64,000 nucleotides of DNA from Desulfoferula mesophila. GTDB lineage: Bacteria; Desulfobacterota; Desulfarculia; Desulfarculales; Desulfarculaceae. The stretch spans positions 1,317,501-1,381,500 of the forward strand of contig NZ_AP028679.1 of assembly GCF_037076455.1 (NCBI RefSeq), read 5' to 3'. The translations under genes were made by a program, and so were the position numbers. Under the pieces are notes generated by a model, which saw nothing but the letters and a program-made list of their open reading frames with translations, made no database searches and had not been told where the DNA came from. Below are positions 56,419 to 64,000 of this stretch, in pieces (the first letter of the stretch is position 1; each line of letters opens with the position of its first letter).

Positions 56419-58665
56419 GGCCGGCCCGTTCCCCCGAAACTCCAGCTCCATGATGCTGGCGTCGTCGTCCAGGGGGCGGTTGTGGCCGAAGGCCATGAGC
56501 TCTTGCCAGAGCGTTTCGATGTGCTCGCGCACCGGCAGTTGGGCGCCCTGGATGAGGTGGCGGTGCAGGCGCTCCACGCCGAACATCCGGCCCCTGGGGT
56601 CGCGGTATTCCACCACCCCGTCGGTGTAGAGGATCAGCCGGTCGCCGACGCGCATGGTGGCGCGTCCCTCCTCAAAGGGCACCGCGCCGTCCAACCCGAT
56701 CAAGGTGCCCCCGGCGCGGAGCTCTTCCAACTCGCCCCCGGCCCTTAGCAGTATGGGCAGGGGGTGCCCGGCGTTGGAGTACACCAACTCTCCGTCGGCC
56801 AGCCCCAGCAACAGATAGGCGATGCTGAAACTCTTGCCAAAGCGCTCCAGGGGATATTCTTGGTCCAGGGTGCGCAGGACTTTTCCCGGGGGCAGCGCCC
56901 GCAGCACCCCGCCCCCATCCCGCGTGGCCACATGGCCGCTGGCCGGATCCAGGGTCTCGTGCACCGACACGGTCATCAGGGAAGCGGGAACCCCGTGGCC
57001 GCTGATATCGAGCATGTACAGGCACAGCCGGTCCGGCCCCAGGGGCTGGGCGTGGAAAAGGTCGCCGCCGATGAACTCGCTGGGCGCGAACTTCCAGGCC
57101 AGCTCCACTTGGGGCAGGTGGGGCAGGTTGTAGGGCAAAAGGGCGCGCTGGATGCCGGCGGCGGCCTGCAGGTCCTCGTCCAGGCGCTCCTGCTTTTCCA
57201 ACAGCTCCCGGTTGACCCCCTCGGCCGCCTCCTTGGCCTGATTCAGCTCCGCCTGGGCGCTTTTTAGCTCAGTGATGTCGGTATAAATGCCGCATATCCC
57301 GTAGACGCGGCCCAGGGGATCGCGCAGGGGGAACTTGGAGGTCAGGTAGCTGTGCACCCCGTCTTCCAGGAGCAGCTGCTCCTCGACGCGCAGGGGCCCC
57401 TTGCCCGTGAGGGCCTGTTGATCGTGGCGCCGCAGGGTCTGGGCGTTTTGGGGAGAAAACAGTTCCTGGTCGCTTTGGCCCAAGGCCCGCTGTTGCTTGA
57501 TGCCCAGGAGCTGCTCAAAGCGGCGGTTGATGAACTGGTAGCGCCCGTCGTGATCCTTGATGTAAATCAAGGCCGGCGAAAAGGTCATGATGTCCTGGAG
57601 CCTTTGTTCGCTGGCGGCCAGGGCTTCCTGGGCCAGGCGGTGGCGCACCTGGGCCCGGGCCAGCAGCCAGCAGATCATCCCGGCCACCAAGAGCACCACG
57701 ATCAACAGCTGGGTCAGCTGGACCAGGTATATGCCGATGGCCGCGTCCACCAGCGCTTCCGGCACCAGGGAAACGATCCTCATGCGGGTTTCGTCGGCGT
57801 TAAAAACGCGCGCGGGAGGGGCAAGCGTCTCCCAAGTGAACAAACCGGCCTTGGTGAACAACCGCCCCTGGTCACTCTTGCTAATTTGATCCCACACCAA
57901 CGGCCACAGCGCGGCAAAGGTGTCGTCGGCTCCCCGGGCCTCGATCTGGGGGGAGCCCTGGGAACGTCCCCCCAGCAGGATGTGCCCCTGGCGATCCAGG
58001 AGAAGCACCAAGCCGCGGCTGAAATACAAGCCGGCCATTTTTCGCAGGGCCCGGGAGGCGCGGTAATCCATGACCAGTAGGCCCTCGCGCTCGCCCAGAT
58101 CGTTGGTCACCGGAGCGGCCACCCGGATCACCGCGGCGTTGTCGTCCTGTCGGTCCAGGGCGGCCAGGTAGACCTTGTCCGGCGGCAACTCACGCGACAG
58201 GCGCTCCCACAACATGGCGGGCGGAGTTCCATGCGCTTTTTCGCGCACCGCCTGGGAGCCGCCGTCCTGGCGGGCAAGCCGCAGGAGGACTTCGCCATTG
58301 CGATCAATATACAAAATTCGCTGATAAGCGTTGGTGGTCTTGAGGACCTTGCTCAATTCGCGCGCCAGGCTGTTCAGCTGGCGGGGGCCGGGCGGCCCGT
58401 GCAAGCTTTCCAAAATCTCATGCTGCGCCTGCACCCGCGCTTCCACCACCACCTCATCCAGGATGCCGGCCAGGGCCTCTTTTTCCAACTGTACCTGGTG
58501 GCGCTGCTCCAGCTGCAGCAGGCGCTTTTCGTTGTCGGTTTCCAAACGGTAGAAAACGTAGATGGTCAGGAGCAGAACTAGGGCGACCGGAAGGAAGAGC
58601 AGCAGAAAGCGAAGCAGGGTGGACCTCGGCCGGTTGTTCTGGCCCGCATCGGTTCCCATGGCCAT
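56413..58665 (-). CDS. Membrane sensor SpoIIE/RsbU-type PP2C phosphatase with PAS domain
   Basis: About 750 residues. Membrane helices near 15-38 and 310-330 (FLLLFLPVALVLLLTIYVFY and QLLIVVLLVAGMICWLLA) enclose a periplasmic Cache-like domain. A PAS domain (about 350-470, with QFINRRFEQLLGIKQQR), a coiled coil and a SpoIIE phosphatase domain follow (ASLMTVSVHETLD, VYSNAGHPLPILLRAGGELE, LYTDGVVEYRDPRG). It should dephosphorylate an anti-sigma antagonist such as the STAS protein encoded divergently next to it. ATG 58665 is chosen; TTG 58695 and ATG 58659 are alternatives. Confidence 0.9.
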   Translation of the reverse strand: MAMGTDAGQNNRPRSTLLRFLLLFLPVALVLLLTIYVFYRLETDNEKRLLQLEQRHQVQLEKEALAGILDEVVVEARVQAQHEILESLHGPPGPRQLNSLARELSKVLKTTNAYQRILYIDRNGEVLLRLARQDGGSQAVREKAHGTPPAMLWERLSRELPPDKVYLAALDRQDDNAAVIRVAAPVTNDLGEREGLLVMDYRASRALRKMAGLYFSRGLVLLLDRQGHILLGGRSQGSPQIEARGADDTFAALWPLVWDQISKSDQGRLFTKAGLFTWETLAPPARVFNADETRMRIVSLVPEALVDAAIGIYLVQLTQLLIVVLLVAGMICWLLARAQVRHRLAQEALAASEQRLQDIMTFSPALIYIKDHDGRYQFINRRFEQLLGIKQQRALGQSDQELFSPQNAQTLRRHDQQALTGKGPLRVEEQLLLEDGVHSYLTSKFPLRDPLGRVYGICGIYTDITELKSAQAELNQAKEAAEGVNRELLEKQERLDEDLQAAAGIQRALLPYNLPHLPQVELAWKFAPSEFIGGDLFHAQPLGPDRLCLYMLDISGHGVPASLMTVSVHETLDPASGHVATRDGGGVLRALPPGKVLRTLDQEYPLERFGKSFSIAYLLLGLADGELVYSNAGHPLPILLRAGGELEELRAGGTLIGLDGAVPFEEGRATMRVGDRLILYTDGVVEYRDPRGRMFGVERLHRHLIQGAQLPVREHIETLWQELMAFGHNRPLDDDASIMELEFRGNGPAS

Positions 58666-58808
58666 GGCCGCCGGCTGCCTCCCAGGTCCTCCCAACAGGG
58701 CTCTCTCTCTGTGCTAGAATTTTTCAGTAGGCATTAATTTACCACAAAGGCCGCAAAAGGCCTTCGGCCAAAACGAGCCGTTGGTGTCGCGGGGCAAATG
58801 AAAAACCC

Positions 58809-59150
58809 ATGGACGTTGTGGAAAAGACCTTAGGTAACGTATTGGTGGTGACCTTGGAGGGCAATTGCCTGGATGCCTCCACGGCCACGCCGTTGAAAAA
58901 GCGCCTGCATCAATATGCGGACAAGGGGTGCGCCAAGCTGGTGCTGGATCTGGTCAACGTGGAGTTCATGGACTCCAGCGGACTCACGGTGATCATCTCC
59001 ATGCTCAAGGCCCTTAAGGCGCAAGGGGGGCACCTGGTGCTCAGCGGGGTCAGCGAGGAGCTGACCTCTCTATTCCAGCTCACCCGTTTGGACAAGGTCT
59101 TCAAAATATACCCCAACGCCGGGCAGGCGGCGCGGGCCCTGGACGCATAG
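58809..59150 (+). CDS. STAS-domain anti-sigma factor antagonist
   Basis: 113 residues, one STAS domain. The phosphorylatable Ser lies in VEFMDSSGLTVIISML, the standard site. It is the expected partner of the SpoIIE-type phosphatase transcribed the other way from a 143-bp gap. No RsbW-like kinase gene is nearby. Its output may be an anti-sigma factor or another partner elsewhere. Confidence 0.92.
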   Translation: MDVVEKTLGNVLVVTLEGNCLDASTATPLKKRLHQYADKGCAKLVLDLVNVEFMDSSGLTVIISMLKALKAQGGHLVLSGVSEELTSLFQLTRLDKVFKIYPNAGQAARALDA

Positions 59151-59218
59151 GCCTCCTCCTGCGGTGGGGATGGGCAAGGGACCCGGCGGCCGGTAACCCG
59201 GGAGGGAGCTCAAAAGTC

Positions 59219-59605
59219 ATGCAGGCGGGTTGGCTTCAGCTACGAGTGGCCCTGTTTTTGGTTTTGGCCCTCAGCGCGGGCGTAGCCTATGCCCACCAGG
59301 GGGCCGGAGGCAAGTCGGAGGCCGCCGCGGCGCAACCGGCGCCTTCGCCTCGGCTGGTGGCCCAGGGGCAGGCGCTGTTCCAAAAATATTGCGCCACCTG
59401 CCACGCTCCCCGGGACGGCAAGCGCGACGAGGCTCCCAGCCTCGCCGGCCTTTACCAGCGCAAGCTGACCCCGGCCATGAAACATCCGGTGAACGACGCC
59501 AACATCGGGGGCCACATAAAACAGGGCGGACCGGTCATGCCTCCCTTCCCCTGGTTGGGCAAGGAGGAGATCGCCGCCCTGTTGGCTTATCTGAAGACCC
59601 TTTAG
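59219..59605 (+). CDS. Periplasmic class I cytochrome c
   Basis: 128 residues. Signal peptide about 1-26 (LFLVLALSAGVAYA), then an Ala/Pro-rich linker. The single haem c motif is CATCH (YCATCHAPRD); the axial Met is probably in PVMPPFPWL. It is a small soluble electron carrier of the c5/c8 style in the periplasm. It ends 4 bp before the convergent gap gene. GGGAGGGAG lies upstream of the ATG. Confidence 0.92.
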   Translation: MQAGWLQLRVALFLVLALSAGVAYAHQGAGGKSEAAAAQPAPSPRLVAQGQALFQKYCATCHAPRDGKRDEAPSLAGLYQRKLTPAMKHPVNDANIGGHIKQGGPVMPPFPWLGKEEIAALLAYLKTL

Positions 59606-59609
59606 TTAA

Positions 59610-60620
<1,011 letters not shown>

Positions 60621-60632
60621 GCATCACCCCTT

Positions 60633-61196
60633 TTAGTTGTCGTCCAGGCGGTATTCGTGAGCCACCAGGAGGTTGTAATCGGTCTTGAGAGCCCGATGCA
60701 GGCGGGCGTTGTCCAGGGCGATGGCGCTCAGGTTGGCCGCCGCCTCCAGGAAACGCTCCTCGCCCTCGCTCCACTGGCGTTCGGCGTCCGAATAGACCCT
60801 CAGCACCCCGATGGCGCGTTTGCCTACCTTCAGGGGCACCACGCAGATGGACTTGATGCCCTCGTTCTTGGCCCGGTCTCCATATTGGAAGCCGGGATCG
60901 TTCTGGGCGTCCAAAATGCACACCGGCCCGCCCTTGAGGGCCTCCTTGTCCAGGCCGCTCTTGTCCACCAGGACCTTGCCCTTGCGCAGATACCCTTCGG
61001 AAAGGCCGTGGGCGGCGCCCATGACCAGTTCCTTGCGCCTGGGGTCCAAAAGGCGGATGGCGCTGGCCTTGGCCCCGATGGCCTGGCTTACGCTGGTGAC
61101 GATCTCATCCAAGACCTGGGAGGGGTCCAGGGATGAGTTGACCACCTTGGCCACCTGGTACAGGGCTTCGAAATAGTTCTTTTCCTTGTCGGCCAT
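60633..61196 (-). CDS. GAF-domain protein
   Basis: 187 residues, a single GAF domain (about 25-165: VLDEIVTSVSQAIGAKASAI, RLLDPRRKELVMGAAHGLSE, ICVVPLKVGKRAIGVLRVYS) plus a C-terminal helix. No output domain. ATG 61196 is chosen because GGAGG stands five bases upstream; ATG 61208 would put that ribosome site inside the gene. It precedes gap in an operon, so it could sense a small ligand or redox state relevant to that enzyme; this is a guess. Confidence 0.85.
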   Translation of the reverse strand: MADKEKNYFEALYQVAKVVNSSLDPSQVLDEIVTSVSQAIGAKASAIRLLDPRRKELVMGAAHGLSEGYLRKGKVLVDKSGLDKEALKGGPVCILDAQNDPGFQYGDRAKNEGIKSICVVPLKVGKRAIGVLRVYSDAERQWSEGEERFLEAAANLSAIALDNARLHRALKTDYNLLVAHEYRLDDN

Positions 61197-61306
61197 AATA
61201 GCCTCCATTGGTTTGTGGCGATGCGTCGGGGGGCGACTTAATTATTATCCTGCCAAAGCGGAGTGAACGGTACAAGAGAAAGCATGGTTCGTTACCCAAG
61301 CGAAAC

Positions 61307-61336
61307 AAAAATGGGGCCGCCCCGAAAGGCGGCCCC
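61307..61336 (-). terminator. Intrinsic terminator of the TonB-receptor operon
   Basis: GGGGCCGCC (61313-61321) pairs with GGCGGCCCC (61328-61336) around CCGAAA. A-run 61307-61311 becomes a T-run on the minus strand, right after the stem, so it terminates the minus-strand gene ending at 61360. Confidence 0.85.
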
Positions 61337-61359
61337 CCCTTGGCGGTCCCGGCCCGCGT

Positions 61360-63438
61360 TTAGAAGCTGGCTTTTATGCCCACCCAGAACGCTCGGCCCT
61401 GGCCGGGGAAACCGCTCTCATACTCGTAGTCCTTGTCAAATATGTTGCTCACGTAACCGAACAGGTCGAAATGCTCCCACAGGGGCTGGGTGGCCTTGAA
61501 GTTGGCCAGGAAATAGCCGCTGGTCTCCAACACCTGCGCGTTGGGGTCGGTGGGAGTGGGCAACTGGTCGAACTGGGAGCCCATGTAAAGGCCAATGAAG
61601 TCCAGCTTGGTGCGGATCTCGGGAATGATGTACTGGATCTTGAGGTCCACCTTGTTCTGCGGCGCCCGGAGCACGTCGTCGGTAACGGCGCCGTCGCTCT
61701 TGTCCTCGGCCTGCAAATAGGTGTAACCCACCCGGAAGAGCAGATCCTGCAGCGGGGTCCACTCGGCGATGACCTCGAAGCCGTAGATGTGCACCTTGCT
61801 GTAGTTGCGGTAGATCGAGTCGTCATAGGGCCCGTCTCGCGAGATACGGTCGCTGATGTCGTTGTAGAACACCGAGAACTCACCGCAAAAGACGTTGCCA
61901 AAGGGACGGGCCACGCCCAGGGTCCAGTCGATGCTGCTCTGCGGGTCGAGATAGGGGTTGCCGCCCTTGGAGCTGTAGAGTTGCTGCAAGGTGGGGAAGC
62001 GGGTCTTGCGGGCCACGGAGCCGAACAGCCGGGTCTGGTCCGTGAAGGTGTAGGTGGCGCCGACCATGGGGTTGAAGCTGTCGCTGATGCTGGGGGTGGT
62101 CAGGTCCTCGGTGTCGGTGTAGTTGCCCTTTTTATCGGTATTGACCGCCTGGGCCTCGGTGACATCGAACCAATCGTAGCTGATGCCCGCGACGATCACG
62201 AACTTGTCCCAGACCGTCCAGTCGTTCTGCAGGCCCAGGGAGCCGGTGTAGGACATGCTTTCGGCATAGGGCAGATAGTCGTCGTCGCGCTCCTGGTGGT
62301 TGTCGCCCCGGTAGTGGATGGAGAAACGCAGGGTGTCCTCGGGAACGATCTGCCAGTCGCCCAACAGCGAGCCGCCCGCCAGGTAGTCCTTGTAGGTGCT
62401 GGTGGATATGAGCTGGCCATAGCTCTTGTCATAAAAAGAGTCATATTCGTCTTGGTGGTTGTGATAGAACAGCTTGCCGCGCAGGCTGAAGGTGTCGGTG
62501 ATGGCCTGCTCGCCGCTCAAGTCCAGGCCCCAGTCCTGATATTCTCCCATGGTGCCGTATTGGGAAAAGGCGGGGGGATAGGGGAAGACGGTGTTGCTGA
62601 TGGTGGAGGGGGGCATGCCCCAATTGGAGTCGATGTAGTAGGCGCTCAGGTAATAGGCCGAATCCTTGGCCACGTCCACCCCCGCCTTGAACCACACGCT
62701 GGTCTGCTTGTAGCCTGAATTCAGGCGCTCGCCTTCGTCCTGGATAATTTCCTTGACCGTTTTGCCGGGCTTGTAAACGGTGGTGCCTTCCTTGGGAGTG
62801 AAGTCATCGGAGAGCTCCCAGCCGTCGGCCTCGCGCTGGTTCACGTTGATCCAGTACTTGAACTTGCCCAGGCTGTTGCCGTGGGAGGCGCTCAGGTGGT
62901 AGGCGCCGTCGTTGCCCACTTCGGCGGTGGCGCTGACCGAGGCCTTGATGCCCTGCTTTTTGGTGATGATGTTGATGACGCCTGCCATGGCGTTGGAGCC
63001 GTAGAGCACCGAGGAGGCGCCCTTGATCACGTCGATGCGAGCGATCATCTCGGTGGAAAGCTGCTCCAGGTTCAGCTTGCCGTAATTGGTCTCATAATAG
63101 GGCACGCCGTCGATGAGGATGAGGGCCTCTTGTTGGTTCATGCCCCGGATGCGGATTTCGGGCTCGTTCTTGCGCCCGGTGGTCACGGTCACGCCCGGCA
63201 CATAGGAAAGCGCCTGGGGCACGGTGAGGGCGTGGGCTTCGGAAATCTCCTCGGCGGTGATGCTGGAAACGTCGGTGGTCTGGTTTACCGCGTCGTTTTT
63301 GCCGGACACCACCACCTCGCCGAGTTCATATACTTGATAATCCTTGGCGGTCTCTTGGGTCTTGTCCTCTTCGGCCAGGGCGGGGCAGACCATGGCCAGT
63401 ACCATTAGGGCAGCAGAAAATAATCTGACCAGCTTCAT
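61360..63438 (-). CDS. TonB-dependent outer membrane receptor
   Basis: 692 residues. Signal peptide about 1-22; TonB-box-like ELGEVVVSG near 40; plug domain with LIDGVPYYET and DVIKGASSVLYGSNAMAGVINIIT; long beta-barrel ending in WVGIKASF with the C-terminal Phe needed for assembly. It imports a scarce metal chelate or corrinoid at the cost of proton motive force through TonB. The plug is CirA/BtuB-like, but the ligand cannot be settled. ATG 63438 is chosen; a TTG at 63450 is in frame. It lies 45 bp after a tetrapyrrole-methylase gene, which hints at a corrinoid or related tetrapyrrole. Confidence 0.9.
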   Translation of the reverse strand: MKLVRLFSAALMVLAMVCPALAEEDKTQETAKDYQVYELGEVVVSGKNDAVNQTTDVSSITAEEISEAHALTVPQALSYVPGVTVTTGRKNEPEIRIRGMNQQEALILIDGVPYYETNYGKLNLEQLSTEMIARIDVIKGASSVLYGSNAMAGVINIITKKQGIKASVSATAEVGNDGAYHLSASHGNSLGKFKYWINVNQREADGWELSDDFTPKEGTTVYKPGKTVKEIIQDEGERLNSGYKQTSVWFKAGVDVAKDSAYYLSAYYIDSNWGMPPSTISNTVFPYPPAFSQYGTMGEYQDWGLDLSGEQAITDTFSLRGKLFYHNHQDEYDSFYDKSYGQLISTSTYKDYLAGGSLLGDWQIVPEDTLRFSIHYRGDNHQERDDDYLPYAESMSYTGSLGLQNDWTVWDKFVIVAGISYDWFDVTEAQAVNTDKKGNYTDTEDLTTPSISDSFNPMVGATYTFTDQTRLFGSVARKTRFPTLQQLYSSKGGNPYLDPQSSIDWTLGVARPFGNVFCGEFSVFYNDISDRISRDGPYDDSIYRNYSKVHIYGFEVIAEWTPLQDLLFRVGYTYLQAEDKSDGAVTDDVLRAPQNKVDLKIQYIIPEIRTKLDFIGLYMGSQFDQLPTPTDPNAQVLETSGYFLANFKATQPLWEHFDLFGYVSNIFDKDYEYESGFPGQGRAFWVGIKASF

Positions 63439-63483
63439 GTCTCGACTCAACCTTTCTTTACTCTCCGCTCGCTTGATTGGGGG

Positions 63484-64000
63484 TTAGCGTAAACAAGGCC
63501 CCACGTAAACGACTCCTAGCCAACGTTCACGGTCCTTGTTTTTATCGACCACCTGATCCAGGCGGCATTTGACAATTTGTTGGGTTTGCATGCCCGCCCG
63601 ATAGACCACCGCCGCCGGGGTTTCCGGAGGATAGGCGGCCTGCAGCGCCTGCATGACCTGAGAGAAGCGGGGCATGGCCATGAAGACCACCACCGTGGCG
63701 CCCTTGGCGGCCAGGTCCTTGAGCATGGCGCCTTGCTTGACCATGGTGAAGGGATCGGTAATGGCCACCGCGCCGTTGCAGGTTATGTCCTTGCCCAGGG
63801 CCGCCGAGCCCGCGTTGAAGGCGCTGAGTCCGGTGACGAAGCGAATCTGTTCGGTGGGGAACACGTCCTTGAGCCAGCGCCAAGAGCCGTAGACCATGGG
63901 GTCGCCCCAATCCAGGACGGCCACGCTCTTGCCTTGCTTCAGTTGCTCCCGAATGAGCCGGGCGGAGTCGCTGCTCTGTTGCCGGTCCATATGCCGCGCC
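63484..64000 (-). CDS. Tetrapyrrole (precorrin) methylase family protein, C-terminal part
   Basis: About 172 residues visible; the frame stays open to the window edge, so the true start is beyond 64000 (the ATG at 63990 is internal). The GKSVAVLDWGDPMVYGSWRW segment matches the GDPxxY site of SAM-dependent tetrapyrrole methylases, and GLSAFNAGSAALG and NGAVAITDP fit the second domain. CbiF/CobM- or CobI-like enzymes methylate the corrin ring. The catalytic N-terminal GPG loop is not in view. The TonB receptor gene follows on the same strand. Confidence 0.8.
   Translation of the reverse strand, partial: ARHMDRQQSSDSARLIREQLKQGKSVAVLDWGDPMVYGSWRWLKDVFPTEQIRFVTGLSAFNAGSAALGKDITCNGAVAITDPFTMVKQGAMLKDLAAKGATVVVFMAMPRFSQVMQALQAAYPPETPAAVVYRAGMQTQQIVKCRLDQVVDKNKDRERWLGVVYVGPCLR

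Noticed and set aside
63484-63990. Complete short gene starting at ATG 63990
   Set aside because: The frame is open to the window edge and the visible part begins in the middle of the methylase fold, so it is a truncated view of a longer gene.

Overview
The window is GC-rich, densely coded DNA from an anaerobic bacterium, most likely a Desulfobacterota (former Deltaproteobacteria) sulfate reducer or syntroph. The evidence is a methylenetetrahydrofolate reductase operon with HdrA/MvhD/MetV/MetF, paired Fe-S MinD-type ATPases with NifX/NifU/DUF134 proteins, an Etf-linked membrane Fe-S oxidoreductase with EtfBA and acyl-CoA dehydrogenase, several sigma-54 activators, and a nucleotidyltransferase-HD protein of a type known from Desulfovibrio. 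Order-level placement (for example Desulfarculales) is a guess. I see no rRNA, tRNA, CRISPR array, transposase or phage gene.

Layout. 1-9968: end of a sigma-54 activator, a 38-bp dyad and a textbook -24/-12 promoter, then a nine-gene operon (ACT-like protein, M20 hydrolase, complete LivKHMGF-type ABC transporter, second M20 hydrolase, class III aminotransferase) closed by a perfect palindromic terminator. 9991-14513 (minus): DUF134 gene and an Fe-S/metal-cluster maturation operon. 14967-25399 (plus): MetF paralogue, tandem HdrA, MvhD, MetV, MetF, then a response regulator, two tandem-ACT proteins, a PAS histidine kinase and a receiver-PAS-kinase, all closely packed. 25637-30251: Fe-S/DUF3786 protein, PAS-LuxR regulator, TVP38 membrane protein, a NicO-like metal transporter and a LarA-like racemase. 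30470-35082: second complete branched-chain-type ABC transporter.

35141-53964: histidine kinase, sigma-54 response regulator and an orphan solute-binding protein; then, behind a second sigma-54 promoter with GTTACC-N3-GGTAAC sites, a close paralogue of that binding protein with a third full transporter and an acyl-CoA ligase; then a second acyl-CoA ligase and a TetR gene that carry near-identical promoter-operator units; then a membrane Fe-S oxidoreductase, EtfBA and an acyl-CoA dehydrogenase. Read together this is a chain for uptake, CoA activation and first oxidation of a carboxylic acid, with electrons passed to the membrane quinone pool. 54107-64000: phosphatase and NTP-transferase/HD pair, thioredoxin 2, SpoIIE phosphatase and STAS protein, cytochrome c, GAPDH with a GAF protein, a TonB-dependent receptor and a partial tetrapyrrole methylase.

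The most interesting candidates are the ACT-domain/two-component module attached to C1 metabolism, the orphan binding protein co-encoded with a kinase/sigma-54 regulator pair and the dyads it may control, the duplicated TetR promoter-operator, and the tandem HdrA whose middle domain lacks the expected cysteines. All function calls rest on reading translated sequence by eye; no database search was run.
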